A DNA stretch of 64,000 nucleotides, taken from contig CM060324.1 in the NCBI GenBank assembly GCA_030674155.1, forward strand, positions 53,157,502 to 53,221,501. Reading direction: 5' to 3'. Both the position numbers and the translations under genes were made by a program. This DNA is from Stramonita haemastoma. Lineage: Eukaryota; Mollusca; Gastropoda; Neogastropoda; Muricidae. Within the stretch, counting starts at the first letter, position 1. Every line of letters begins with the position of its first letter. Shown here piece by piece: positions 23,746-35,894 of the stretch. The notes under the pieces are model-generated. The model had not been told where the DNA came from. It saw nothing but the letters and a program-made list of their open reading frames with translations, and made no database searches.

Positions 23746-23850
23746 AACAACCAATCAGAAAGGCCCACTATCAGCACACAACTGCTGCTGCATATAAAAG
23801 CTTTTCGTGTATCCCTCTCCGAGCATATAAACCTATCTAAAAGCGCGCGA
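23746..23850 (+). promoter_or_regulatory. CCAAT/TATA promoter-like stretch
   Basis: AACCAATCAGAAAGG at about 23748 is followed about 45 bp later by GCATATAAAAGC at about 23791, then a CT-rich initiator-like segment and a second 'catataaac'. This geometry resembles compact RNA polymerase II promoters of the histone type. No histone or other open frame follows, so the downstream gene, if any, is lost or non-coding. Confidence 0.35.
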
Positions 23851-23859
23851 AATCGACAT

Positions 23860-24345
23860 GCCCCCACCCCTTTTTTTTCTTTTCCATGTCTGTTTCCACT
23901 GCAGTTACCTTGATACCATCAACACACTAGCAGCATAGTCCTACACCTCCATCCTAACAAACACCTGCACTCAGGGACCTGTAGAAATTTAACAGTTTGT
24001 GACACACCTGTAGTGAAGGTAAGATGTTGCTGCTTGGGTATTTATTGGAATCTAAACATTCTTGCAGTTCATCAACAGAGTTTTTCATATATTTATGTAT
24101 GTTTTGGTTTTATTTTTTGTACTGTCCAGGGTTGCCTTTCAAACACACACACACATACACACCCGCACACACTCACATGTAGGGAGACATTCATGCAAAC
24201 ACACACAACTCATTTATGCATGCAAGCATATATATGCATACGAACATTCATTCATGCAGATAAATGACATGCATGCACAGAATGGCAGACACAAACTGCT
24301 ACAAACTTATACCCATTTTTACCACTCCCCCTCCTCCCCCCACTG
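23860..24345. other. No gene recognised; CA-rich patch
   Basis: Mixed sequence with ACAC-rich text at 24142-24200 and ATGCA-rich text to about 24270. No supported exon. Confidence 0.4.
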
Positions 24346-24356
24346 TTTTGTTCTTT

Positions 24357-24455
24357 GAATGCTCACATAGTACAACAAAGTCTGTCATAATAGCCAAACA
24401 TGTCTAGTGCAGCTGCGAAGCACCTCACAAGTCAGGCCCAGTGTATTCCTCTTCA
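24357..24455 (+). repeat. Dispersed repeat S4, copy 1
   Basis: The text 'gaagcacctcacaagtcagg' + 'cccagtgtatt' matches the repeats at 36631-36760 and, inverted, 59170-59292. It is the most diverged of the three copies. Confidence 0.6.
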
Positions 24456-25450
24456 TTGTAGGAAGAACTGTCATCTTTAAAGTCTTTCTGCAAAAAAAAC
24501 ACAGGCAAATGGACCAAGGCAGACAATAGACTCTTGTCTTATGGACCAAGGCAGAAGCAATGAGTGAGATAGAAATATGTATTTAGAAAGAGAATTAGCA
24601 GAAATTTTCCAGAAAGTAGTGATGCTATCTATATTGATACACCCCCCCCCCCCCCACACACACAACACACACACACCTTTATGCCCACTGGGAGATCTGT
24701 CCATTTGATATCCGAGATTGTAAAGAGACTTTAGTAGACACTTAAAGCAAACTGCCGCCAACTTCTCTTCACGGAATGGGGTCACGTTTCCTGCCGTCGG
24801 TGTCCTAAATTCAGCCACCAATCACAGCAAAGCAGCACCTTGTTTGAAAATAAGCATGGGCCGCTCCCCCCCCCCCCCCCCCCCCCCCCCCCCCGACTTT
24901 GAATTTCAGAACAAACCCGTGCTGCTGTATCTGCCACGCTGGTAGATCTAAAAGGAGGTAGCCCACACTGCCCTCGTGTGCTCGCACGCACGCACTCATG
25001 CACGCACGCACGCACACACACAGTACAATTGGTTAATAATACATTCTCTTTAAGTGTAGGACAAACATGCACTCTGTATAAGAAAGAATTACACTTCCAT
25101 AGGTCAAAGAAGATACTGATTCAGAGATAAACTTCCAAGCTATCTTAACCCATAGTACAAATGAACAATTTAGGATAGAAAGGGAGAAGCCAATTCTCTT
25201 TAATGCAGATCAAAGCCTAGTTATTGCACATCCCTAGATAATCAAATGTTTGAACAAAATAACAAGCATAGACACAACCACTTGCTTATATTTCCAAGAC
25301 CCAGAAACAAACTATACAAATCGAGCTTCTTGTATTCAGGATAGGCTTCCAAAACTTTGAACCTTATTAAAAAAAAAAACAACGAAGTTCACTTTTAAAA
25401 ATATCATTATTTCATAAATTATTAAGTGTTTTGGTGGTCTAGAGGTAGAG
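24456..25450. other. No gene recognised; homopolymer C tracts
   Basis: Contains poly-C at 24642-24657 and 24866-24895 and a CGCA-type patch at about 24985-25018. Otherwise unassigned AT-rich sequence. Confidence 0.4.
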
Positions 25451-25452
25451 CC

Positions 25453-25476
25453 GGGGGGGGGGGGGGGGGGGGGGGG

Positions 25477-25513
<37 letters not shown>
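25453..25513 (+). repeat. Poly-G tract, about 60 bp with one interruption
   Basis: Nearly uninterrupted G, a strong G-quadruplex former. Its true length is uncertain, since long homopolymers are read poorly. Confidence 0.9.
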
Positions 25514-25514
<1 letters not shown>

Positions 25515-25870
25515 ACATCCAACGTTGGGCAGGCTTGAACCTCACAAAGACTGTCGTCCCTTCTATCCTAGATAAGTGCGGTAATCACAAGAACACTAAA
25601 CACTGGGACTTCCTCTACCATTTTTCCCCCCTAGTTTAACACCCCAACATATTGTGCAGAGACCTCGTTTCCTGCAAATAGTTTTCACAGATAAACATTG
25701 TAATTTATCATTGTGCATTTTGCTTAGCCACTTGCCATTTCTGTCTGTCTATGAGAGAAGACAGTCTTCTCGATTCTCAAACATCTCTTCTGTGTCCTGA
25801 CAGAATGGACCTTAGTGATCTCTCACTGACTAATCACCATTGCTGCACACAACCCCCCTGCACCCCCTCC

Positions 25871-25901
<31 letters not shown>

Positions 25902-26012
25902 ACATTATCCTCCAGCTCACACTGGTGGCAGATCCAGGACAAATCAAGCAAAGAGAAAACCCTGAAACATAAACAACTGAAAGCACGCTGCTTGTTTTGG
26001 GTTAGTTTGTTT
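25514..26012. other. No gene recognised
   Basis: Mixed sequence with a poly-C/(CA)n patch at about 25868-25905. Nothing further is supported. Confidence 0.4.
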
Positions 26013-26013
26013 T

Positions 26014-27297
26014 TAATAATAATAATAATACATGGAATTTGTATAGCGCTATATCTTGTAAAAACAAATCAAAGCGCTTGCATTCGACCAACACAACACA
26101 CAATTAACAACAATTTACAGTTTTAACAAATTCGAATGTACACACACACACTCACGCACGCAAGCACGCAACACGCGCGCGGGCTCACACACCTACAAAC
26201 GTTATGCACTTTGGCAGGTGGATGTTGAAGGCAGGGACAGGTAAGAGATGGAAGCGGAAAGGAGAAAACTTAGGTTTGGAATAAGTGTGTCTTGAGGTTG
26301 GATTTAAAAGTGTCATAAGTAGGCTTTTGCCGGAGGGAGAGAGGAAGGTCGTTCCAGATCGATGGACCAGAAACAGAGAAAGAGCGGCGGCCAACGGTAG
26401 ATAGGTTGAATCTGGGTAGTATTCTTAAGGACAAAGTATCTGCCGACGAGCGGAGGGAGCGAGAAGGTGTGTACAAGTGAAGACATTCACAGAGGTAGGA
26501 GGGTGCAGTATTGTGGAGACATTTGTAACAGAGGGTATTGATCTTGTAGATTACTCTCTGTGGTACGGGCAGCCAATGGAGAGATTTCAAGAGAGGGGTA
26601 ATGTGCTCAGATTTTTTCTTTCTGAGGACAAGACGAGCAGCAGAGTTTTGTATACGTTGAAGGGAGTGGATGGATGATGCTGGCAGACCAGCCAAAAGAG
26701 AATTGCAATAGTCCAGACATGAGAGAATAAGAGAAGTGACGAGTTTGGATGTTGCATCAGTGGACAGGTACTTTCGAATTGCGCTAATACGCCGTAGTTG
26801 ATAGTAGCATGACTGACACGTTTGGGTAATGAATTTTTGCATGGAGAGAGTGTTGTCCACAACGACTCCTAGATACTTCACAGAAGTGGATAGCGGAACT
26901 GACGTATTGCCGAATTCTATTGAAGTTGTTGGAATGGAGGAGAGTTTGTGTTTGGTGCCTACAAGCATGGCTTCGGTTTTATCTGCATTTAGTTGTAACT
27001 TGTTTTGTATCATCCAGTGTTGGATGTCTTGAAGGCAGCTGGTCATATTTGTCAAGAGAGAAGGAAGATTTTCAGGTGTGTCGCTGCTTTGAATCTGCGA
27101 GTCGTCAGCATAAAAGTGATAATGATTATATGTGACAGTGGAGCAGTATAGAGGGTAAAGAGAAGAGGGCCCAGAACTGATCCCTGAGGGACACCACATT
27201 CCAGTTTGGCAGGTGCTGATTGAATCTTGTTTACTGCAACTGTGTGGACTCGGTCTTTAAGGTATGAAGGGAACCAGGTGAGGTCATGTTTGGTCAT
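26014..27297 (-). mobile_element. L2/CR1-like non-LTR retrotransposon, 5'-truncated and frameshifted
   Basis: The minus strand encodes the C-terminal half of a reverse transcriptase. Motif [14 protein letters not shown], lies near 27190. After a frame change near 27130 come the catalytic FYADDSQIQ, then KYLGVVVDN, LDYCNSLLAGLP and the conserved tail HWLPVPQRVIYK, GPSIWNDLP and FKSNLKTHLF. The last 85 bp (26014-26100) form the 3' end: an 'AGCGCTT...AGCGCTAT' stem-prone segment and a terminal (TTA)n. A microsatellite-like 3' tail is characteristic of L2/CR1 elements. The endonuclease and N-terminal RT are missing, as is usual for 5'-truncated copies. Confidence 0.88.
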
Positions 27298-27334
27298 GTT
27301 TCACCGATTGTTTTGGTGCATGTATGTTTACAAG

Positions 27335-27665
27335 GACAGATTGTTTGACCCGGGTTCGATTCCCAGTCGAGGGGATTTTCCCCCTGGAGTTAACATCAGT
27401 GCTGCCTCCACTCTCCCCAAAAGTCTTCCGGGTGAGATTGCAAGCCGAGGCCCCGTGTGCGAACGCACGCCGAACATCTTGCGCACACGTTAAATCCTGT
27501 TCCGCTTTTCGTAAGAATAGGCCATTGTGTGCCGGTGGGAACAGATGACATTTACAAAACTGCATACACACGTGGTCTGAATGAAAAAAAGCACAAGAGC
27601 GCTTATTCCATTATCCTCGATATAAAAGAATAAAATAAAATAAAATAAAATATAACATAAAAATA
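27335..27665 (+). repeat. SINE family S1, near-complete copy
   Basis: The B box 'ccgggttcgattccc' at 27350 is followed by the family body ('gttaacatcagtgctgcctc', 'gtgcgaacgcacgc', 'gcgcacacgttaaatcctgt', 'ccattgtgtgccggtggga') and the tail 'ttattccattatcctcgata' with (ATAAA)n. The first part of the head is poorly preserved. The copy abuts the 5' truncation point of the L2/CR1-like element. Confidence 0.85.
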
Positions 27666-27862
27666 AAACATTCCATCCTTATACATTTAAGACCAGCTGT
27701 TCATTCATTCATTCATTCCATGGGCAAACATCTCTGCTTCGTTTATGTAATTATTGGTGATAAAAAATATCGTAGACCGAGCTGGCACTTTCGATTTAGG
27801 GACTAGCCTACGACTCAAGTCAAACGCAACATAATTATGATTACAAGCGTATATCATATACA

Positions 27863-27869
<7 letters not shown>

Positions 27870-27952
<83 letters not shown>
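27870..27952. repeat. (GT)n microsatellite
   Basis: About 83 bp of pure GT. Confidence 0.95.
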
Positions 27953-27953
<1 letters not shown>

Positions 27954-28019
27954 CATTTAAAGTCTGTTCACTCTAGGTGATATTAGACTATAAAAAAAAT
28001 TGAAAGTATCTTAAGTCCA

Positions 28020-29165
28020 ACAATTAAATTAAAAAGAAAACCTATAACATAACATTAACACCAGACCGAGAAATAACTTTAGCAATATCAACAATTTCTG
28101 GTCTACGAGTGAGTAAACCCACAGATTCCCTTTTCAGATCTATACCAGAATTTTTGTATAATGATGTCAAAATAGGGCAATCAAAAAGAATGTGTTCACA
28201 AGATAAAGAGTGAGAACAAGTACATACAACATTTTGGGAATACTTGGTTTTCCATGAGTTTAAACGCAGTTTATATATTATAATTATTTGAAATGTGTCT
28301 TGGGCAAGACCCCAGTTCTGAATTTTCTCGTAGATAGAATTTATGCATATGCTTCACTAATATTGAATTAATTTCATTAAAATCGAGTTTTAGTGTACTT
28401 TCAATTGTATCTCTCTTCGCACCTTGTTTTGCCAATTTTCATCTGCTGTTTCATTCCAAAACATACCATAATGTGAGGGAATCCAGCAAAATACTATTTC
28501 AATACTTCTTGACATAATGACATGTTTCAAGTATCTTATATCAAACAATAAATCTTTCCTGATCTTTGAGTTCTAGTCTTGTAAACTATATAGATCTAAA
28601 GCAGATTTGGCGTCATCGCAGAAAACAATGTCAACGTTTGCCTGATGCCAGTCACAAAAATACAAGTGCCATAAAAATTGCATCTAATTCTGCTGTAAGA
28701 TAGAAAAACCTTTTCCAAGGCAGTAGGATTTTTTTTATTTTAACAGCAGGAATAACAAAGCCTGATCCTATATTGAATAACCATCAGCGAAGACTTTTAA
28801 ATGATTTGAATATTTGTTTTCAAGATTTTCTCTACTGTCGCAAGCAAGTTATAATGTTAATATTATCATCTTTTTTGGACATGGTGTAGTCGATATCAAA
28901 TGTAGCAGTGTTGTGTTCCCATTGAGGTATCTTAGGTACTGTTGGCATAACAACAATCTCTGAAATATCAACTTCACATTTTCGTAAACAAGTCACTTTT
29001 GTAGTTACAAACTGACTGAAGTGAAGATATATTATAAGCCCTTTTAGGGTAATCTTTAGTCGAATCTAAAAATATTTCTCTCTTCACTGAATTTTGCACA
29101 GATAGACTTCTGGTAACGCACTTTGCTACACATAGTTTACGTGATCTGATAGAGATAATAATTTT
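28020..29165 (-). mobile_element. I-like non-LTR retrotransposon fossil with RNase H domain
   Basis: No long open frame survives, but reading the minus strand across frames recovers a C-terminal RNase H module in order. Near 28690-28790 are GSGFVIPAVK and LTAELDAIFMAL; near 28590-28630 is IVFCDDAKSALDLY; near 28440-28500 is CWIPSHYGMFWNETADE. At 28080-28230 the terminal HC-type motif CSHSLSCEHILFDCP precedes a short tail. Upstream, 28880-29160 gives linker-like text such as VPKIPQWEHNTATFDIDY. RNase H after RT places it with I-type clades. It is too decayed to be active. Confidence 0.72.
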
Positions 29166-29200
29166 GCCTCTTGATAATCTTTCCTTGTATTTGTGTGTAT

Positions 29201-31398
29201 TCTTCTTCTTCTTCTTCTTCTATCCCATTAGTCTGTTTAGACCGTAGGGGCGCCACGGAAGACCTTGCAACCAGCTCTCTCCATTTCCCTCTGTCCTCGA
29301 CCTTTCTCAGGGTGTCACTCAGTCTGAGGCCCGTCCACTCTGGGATGTTGTCCTCCCATCTCTTTCTCTGCCTGCCTCTCCTTCTCCCGCCTTGCACGGT
29401 TCCTTGCAGAATCGTCTTGGCAAGCCCTGTTGATCTTGCGACGTGCCCATACTACTTCAGTTTGCGTTTTTTGACTGTGGTCAGGAGATCTTCAAAGGCC
29501 CCGATGACTTGACCGATTCTGATTCTCTCTTCCTCGTTACTGATGTGGTCTTTGTAAGAGATGCCATGGAGTCTGCGAAAGCATCTCATCTCTGTGGCCT
29601 GTATTCTCCTCTCCAGATCTGCTGTGAGGGTCCATGACTCACAAGCATACAGGAATATTGAGATGACCAGAGTGCGCATCAGCCTGATCTTTGAGCTGAG
29701 CGAGATGTTCCTGTTCTTCCAAATGGTCTTCAATTTTGTCAGTGCTGTAACTGTCTGTGCAATCCTTGCGAGTATTCAGGCTTGGACCCCTTGTAGGTTA
29801 CAATTGCTCCCAAATATTTGAAGCTTTGTACCGTTTCCAAATTCTGACCACCGACCCTGATGGTGGTGTTGATGCCGTTGATGTTGTTGGTCATCAGCTT
29901 GGTCTTCTGCGCACTGATCTCCATGCCATAGGCTGTTGAAGTCTTGTCGAGGCGTTCCACTAACCTAACTAACTGTTCTTTCCCTGCCAGTCCATCGATG
30001 TCATCAGCAAAACGCAAGTTGGTAATTGTTTTGCCTCCAATGCCGACTGTTCCTTCATGATCTTCCTCAGGAAGATGTTAAAGAGAGTAGGTGAGAGCAA
30101 GCAGCCTTGTCTGACGCCGACCGTCGTCCTGAACCAATACCCTATGCCACCATTGCAATAGACTGCGCTAGTGGCCTTGTTGTAATGCTCTTCAATGACT
30201 CTGATCATGTTGGCATTGATGTTTTACAGCCTCATGGTAGCCCACAGAGCTGCATGCCATACCTGTCAAAGGCCTTTTTGAAATCCACAAAAACATGGTA
30301 AAGGTCTTGCTGATGCTGAAGGTACTTCTCGCATAGTATTCTTAGATTTAAAATCTGCTCTGTTGTACTTCGTCCTGCCCTGAAGCCTGCCTGTTCTTCA
30401 GCAATGATCGTCACTGCTTGTGGCTTCAGTCGATTCAGTAGGATCTTCAGCATGACATTGCTTGGATGACATATCAAGCTGATTGTGCGATAGTTCTGGC
30501 ATTGTTGTAGGTTGCCTTTCTTTGGAAGGGTGATGATTAGTGATTGTGTCCATGGTGTAGGCCAGTCTCCTGTCTGCCAGATCTTGTTGAAGAGTATCAA
30601 TAGGGTGTTTATCATGGCTTCCCCCCCTGCTTGGACCAGTTCTGCCGGGATGTTGTCTATTCCTGCTGATTTCCTCTTCTTCGTCGATTTCACAGCTACC
30701 TCCACCTCTTCCCGAAGGATGGGGTAGTTGTCAGTGTCTGTCGGTGGTGGGACATTCAGTACCTCTGGATCTCCTGAGGTTTTGTGGTTATACAGGTCTG
30801 CGCAATATTCTGTCCATCTCTTTAGAATGTCCTGGTCTTCTGTTAAGATCTTTCCATTTTTGTCTTGTATGGTGCTGGTTTTCACCTGTTTTGTGCCTGT
30901 CAGGTCTTTTACTAGCTGGTACGCTTTATTGCTGTTGTTCTTGCTCAGATTTTCTTCATGTCCTAGCACTTCTCTTCAATCCAGGTTTCTGCTGCCTCTT
31001 TCATGCTTGTTCTAATTTCTTTGTTGATTGCCTTATACTGCCTCGCTCCTTCTATCTCGTTCTTCTTTTTCTTCAGTTCTCTTTGTTTGTCACACTGGTC
31101 AAGGATGTTGGCTGTGATCCAGGGCTGCTTCATTCGTCGTTGCTTGCCAAGAATCTCATTGGCTGTGTCAGTTACTGCCTTGTTAAAGGTGTCGAAAACT
31201 TGTCAATATCTGTATCATCTGGGTTGAACATAGTGAGGGGTGCAAATTTCCCTCCTATCATGGCTTGGAAGGCTTCAGCCACCTCTGGATCCTTCAGTTT
31301 CTCGAGATCGAATCTGATCCTTGTCTGGCCCTGCTTCATGACCTTCCTCAGATGAAGGCGGAAGGTCATCATCACTAAATCATGGTCACTTCAAATGT
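29201..31398 (-). mobile_element. RTE-like non-LTR retrotransposon, 5'-truncated
   Basis: Reading the minus strand from 31398, the end of the endonuclease is present (SDHDLVMMTFRL), then RT text: AGIDNIPAELV, SLIITLPKKGN, AEEQAGFRAGRST, palm motif A FVDFKKAFD (about 30270), motif B RQGCLLSPTLFN (about 30105), and FADDIDGLAG (about 30000) at the catalytic site. The tail follows: KYLGAIVTYKGS, FLYACESWTLT, RGRQRKRWEDNI. The 3' end is a (GAA)n run at 29201-29220. At least three frame changes separate these parts. The clade is inferred from the FADDIDGL and SWTLT/RRGRQRKRWED style. Confidence 0.85.
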
Positions 31399-31411
31399 CA
31401 GTTTAAGTAAG

Positions 31412-31860
<449 letters not shown>

Positions 31861-31861
31861 T

Positions 31862-32050
31862 ATTATTTTTTTTTTTATTCTTGTATATCGAGGATAATGG
31901 AATAAGCACTCATGTGCTTTTGTACATCCAGTCCCCGTGTGTATGCAGTTTTGTAAATGTATCTGTTCCCACCGGCACACGATGGCCTACTCTTACGAAA
32001 AGCGGAACAGGATTAACGTGTCGCGCAAGATGTTCTGCGTGGTGCGTGCG
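31862..32050 (-). repeat. SINE family S1, head-truncated copy in tandem
   Basis: A second copy in the same orientation follows the first directly: tail at 31870-31910, then 'tgttcccaccggcacacgat' and 'aagcggaacaggattaacgt'. It is cut off at a (GT)n tract at about 32055. Confidence 0.8.
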
Positions 32051-32054
32051 TTGT

Positions 32055-32058
32055 GTGT

Positions 32059-32107
<49 letters not shown>

Positions 32108-32133
32108 TGGTGTGTGTGTGTGTGTGTGTGTGA
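32055..32133. repeat. (GT)n microsatellite interrupting a SINE
   Basis: About 75 bp of GT with two GG interruptions, located where the S1 'gtgcgtgcgtt' segment would have continued. Confidence 0.85.
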
Positions 32134-33158
32134 TACGTCTCACTCCGCTTCGAACCGCTGCAGTTAGTGGGGCGTTAGTGAATCAAATAATAATTATGTT
32201 CTCCATCGCCCAGTACCAAAATCGGGAATCTCCGCAGGGACGTCATGATCACAACTGGACAGCCGGACAACACCAAGGGAAATAACTTGGTTCCCTATGT
32301 GATCGAACATGGCGACCCCCTTGAGATTGTATCGAATGAAGCGAGCGCTTCGTCGAGAAAGAGTGTTTCGAGACAGAACGAATCCCTTGGACATTTTTGA
32401 GACTATGAACTGTATCGTAGATACAGATTTCCTAGAAAAGAACTGCTTGAAGTGATCGACAAATTTTCAGATGCTCTGGAGTTCCGATATCGACGAAAAG
32501 GTAGCCTTCCAGCCAGCATCCAGATTATGATTGCTTTGAGGTTTTATGCTTCAGGCTGTTATCAAGAGGCGATCGGGGACACGTTTGGTGTGAGTAAAGC
32601 AACTGTGTGTAGTGTTATCGGTAGAGTGTCCGACGTGATCGCTGCGGCCCTGAATGAGTTTGTAGAGTTTGATTACCAGGCAGAAACAGACAGGACCAAG
32701 GGGAAAGTTCTACGCCATGGCCAGGTTTCCAGACGTGATAGGTTGTATCGACTGCACGCACATCAAAATTACCGCACCAACTAAATATGAAAATGACTTT
32801 ATGAACAAGAAGGGATATCACAGTTTAAACGTTCAGTTGGTCTGTGGATGCAGACTTAAAGATTTTGAATGCGGTCATAAAAATGCCAGGCTCCACACAC
32901 GATGCAGTAATTTTGAGACATTGTTTTTTGTATGAAGCCTTTGAGGAAGATCCCCCACCTTTGAAAGGTCATCTTCTGGGCCACAGTGGCTACATGATCA
33001 GGTATTGCGCTTGCTTTTTTTCTTCTTACGTTTGACTTGAGACTGTTTTGTTGTGTATTCTGCATAATTTTATAAAAACAACAACACAGTAATTGTACTA
33101 GATACATAGTAAATCAACAGATGATACAAATTATACATCGTAGAAATCAGCACAGAGG

Positions 33159-33159
<1 letters not shown>

Positions 33160-33227
<68 letters not shown>
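33160..33227. repeat. (GT)n in intron 1 of the HARBI1-like gene
   Basis: About 66 bp of GT. Further short GT and poly-G/T tracts follow at 33433-33520, 33655-33718 and 34050-34078. The intron otherwise holds AT-rich unassigned sequence. Confidence 0.9.
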
Positions 33228-34807
33228 TGTGATTCCTGTGTAGTTTTCAATTATCCATATCTGTTGGGGAGTATGTTATTTTTATAACTGACACTTGACA
33301 GTGACACTCTGTCAGTGCCAGATTGGAACATTACCAAATAAGAGATGTGTCTTACAACATATATTCTTGAATGCGAACCAGGTTTTTAGTTGTGGTTTGG
33401 TTGTTGTTTTTGGTTGGTTGGTTGGTTTATTTTGTTCTTGTTTTTTTTTTTTTTTTTTTTCTGGGGGGGGGGGGGGGGGGGGGGGTTATGGGTTTTTTTT
33501 TGGGGGGGTGGGGGGCTTTTTTTCATGTAGCCAAGACACTTGAGTTGGACACTGACAGCATAATGACATTGTGCTAATTAATACTAATAGTAATACTGGA
33601 TATGCTGGCCTGTTTATATCCTCCAAAGCAGTGAATCAGAAGAAATTCTGCTGATGTGTGTGTGTGTGTGTTGTCACATATGTGTGTGTGTGTTTGTGTT
33701 TGTGTGTGTGTGTGTGGTTAGTTTATTAGATTTATTTTTGGTGTGTCTTTTGTTTATATGTTTTTTTTAGTTTATGTTGCTATTATAACTTTCTTTTTTC
33801 ATATTTTCTTTACATGTCATTTTAAAATATTTATTTTATATATCTTCGTTTCCTCTGGCTTTTTTTTTTTTTAAGGAAATAAAAGAATAGAGAAAGGATT
33901 GGATTTGTTCATCACTAAGTTGTGTTTTTCTATGTTTCTGAATACTTTCAGAATTATTTCTCCACACCAGGCATGGTAAGAGTTTGTACTTTTAACTTGT
34001 TAGATTCTGTTTCTTCAATTTTCTCTTCTTTTATCTGTAACTTTTTTTTTTTTGGGGGGGGAGAGGGGGAGGGGGGTGTTTATTACTTTATATCTTGCTT
34101 TACTATTTTGATTGCGTTGCACGTCATTAAGACATTTGTCAATACATTTCATTTTTATTCTACATTTGTTATTCATTATTGATAAGATCTGAATAAATCA
34201 GTGGTAAGAGAGGACACACAACACAACACAAACACGATATAACTTGACAACTTATGGTAACATTGAAAAAATATTTCTGGGTAAAGCAAAAACAATTGGT
34301 GGTGAACCTCAGAACTCTTGCCGAGTAACAAAAACAACAACAACAATAAAAAAAACAACCCAACAAAACAAGCACCAAAAACAATCTCCCCCTCCCCCCC
34401 CCCCCACCCTGTACAAGTTGATTTATAAAATGTAGTTGCTGCCCCCAAAAAGTTGTAAGTAGGGCTGGCCTTGTTTTGAATGTAACATGTATAATTCAGT
34501 TGATTCTGCACAGACCCTGGCTGCTGACACCCTACATCAGCCCACAGAGTGTAACACAGCAGAGGTACAACTGGGCCCACTTTGTCACCTGTGCTACCAT
34601 GGATCGCTGCAAGGCTCTGCTGAAACGCCGGTGGCATTGCCTGCACAGAGAACTCAGGTAAGAAATGTGGCATCTAAATTTAATAGAAAACATCCCTGAA
34701 GTCGGAATGTGGCTACCTTCATTGGTGGGAAAAAATGGTGGTATTATATATATATATAAAAATATAAAAATGTCACCATTGGTGAACCTTGGATCTCTAG
34801 CCGAGGA

Positions 34808-34862
34808 ACACACACGCACGCACGCACCACGCACGCACGCACGCACGCACGCACCACGCACG

Positions 34863-34905
<43 letters not shown>
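34808..34905. repeat. (CGCA)n and (AC)n in intron 2
   Basis: CGCA-type tetranucleotides change to pure AC at about 34868. The tract interrupts an otherwise unassigned intron. Confidence 0.9.
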
Positions 34906-35097
34906 CACCACACACAGTGCATGCATGCACACAAAACCCACACACAACCACATCTCAGCTGCCAGTCTGTGCTCCCTAAATGTGACTTTGACTCGACGTC
35001 TAAATTTGGATGATTTATGCCCAAAATGGTTCATGCGACTGAGATTACATTTTTGTAGTAAACACATTGTTTTTCAGCAGAGTAAATATCACTGACT

Positions 35098-35290
35098 TAT
35101 ATGGCTATAGATATCAGTGTATTTTATGTTGTAGTACTGCATATAGGCCTACTTACCTACAAAGATATAAGTGTGTATTATTTTGTACTATACAGACTGA
35201 CCTATAGATATCAGTGTACATTGTGTTGTACTACACCTACTAAAAGATATCTGTGTGTACTATGTTGTACTGAACATACTGACTAGTATT
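35098..35290. repeat. Degenerate tandem in intron 2, unit about 55-60 bp
   Basis: The words 'agatatcagtgta', 'tgttgtactac' and 'acta-acctac' recur about four times with substitutions. They explain the repeated short peptides seen in translation. Confidence 0.6.
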
Positions 35291-35894
35291 ATTATTAGTA
35301 TATGTTGCGCTGCAATACTGAAGTATCAGTGGATTTAAAAATCAAGAGTGTGAATCAGTATTAAAAACCAAAAGCTTTCAGTAAATCTGGCATCGTGGCA
35401 TTGTTCTTTGAGATTTCCTTTGGCACTGATTGTGAAGCACGGACTATATTTTTTTGACTCCTGTTTAACCAAAAAAATGTTGATGGTGTTGTTTGTAATG
35501 CTGTGGTTTAAAATAGGTTTTATTAAAAAAAAATGAGAACAGACATTGAAAACAAACAGCATTTAGCAATCACAGCAACATCAACCTTGCTTTGTTATGC
35601 TTTCTGTTGTTGTGTTTCAGGTATGCTCCAAATAAAGCCTCCGTTATAATCGCGGCCTGTGTGGCGCTTCACAACATTGCGCTGACACTGCCGGCTCCAG
35701 AGAACCACTGTGACCACAAGTGTGTGCAGGAAGACCAGCAGCACTGCCGCGGCAGTGGCGACGATGGCAGTGATGATGACGATGAAAGTGGTGACCTTGA
35801 CCCCGATGACCTGGTTCAGGCGGAATGCTTTCAACTCATGAGAGATAATTTTGCTGAAGCCCACTTTGGGAGGTTGGTGCTAAGTGGTTTTTAA

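Larger units (their letters stand above)
32309..35894 (+). pseudogene. HARBI1-like PIF/Harbinger transposase, three exons, frame breaks
   Basis: Harbinger transposases are DDE nucleases that excise and insert DNA transposons. Exon 1 (32309-33001) starts MATPLRLYRMKRALRRERVF, then YRRYRFPRKELLEVID, QEAIGDTFGVSKATVC (helix-turn-helix-like), IGCIDCTHIKI (first Asp) and MPGSTHDAVIL (second Asp). Exon 2 (34514-34657) gives WLLTPYISPQS, QQRYNWAHF and LLKRRWHCLHREL. Exon 3 (35621-35894) gives YAPNKASVIIAACVALHNIA and an acidic tail. Both introns are GT-AG and keep phase. Exon 1 has three single-base frame breaks, near 32405, 32705 and 32845. The usual catalytic Glu in the ERxxGxLK motif reads Asp (TMDRCKALLK). 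It is either a decayed transposase or a copy with consensus errors. No terminal repeats were identified. Confidence 0.85.

Noticed and set aside
21363..23797. Open frame of over 600 codons in satellite R3
   Set aside because: Same repeat unit and same reasoning; it crosses unit boundaries only because the indels happen to keep the frame.
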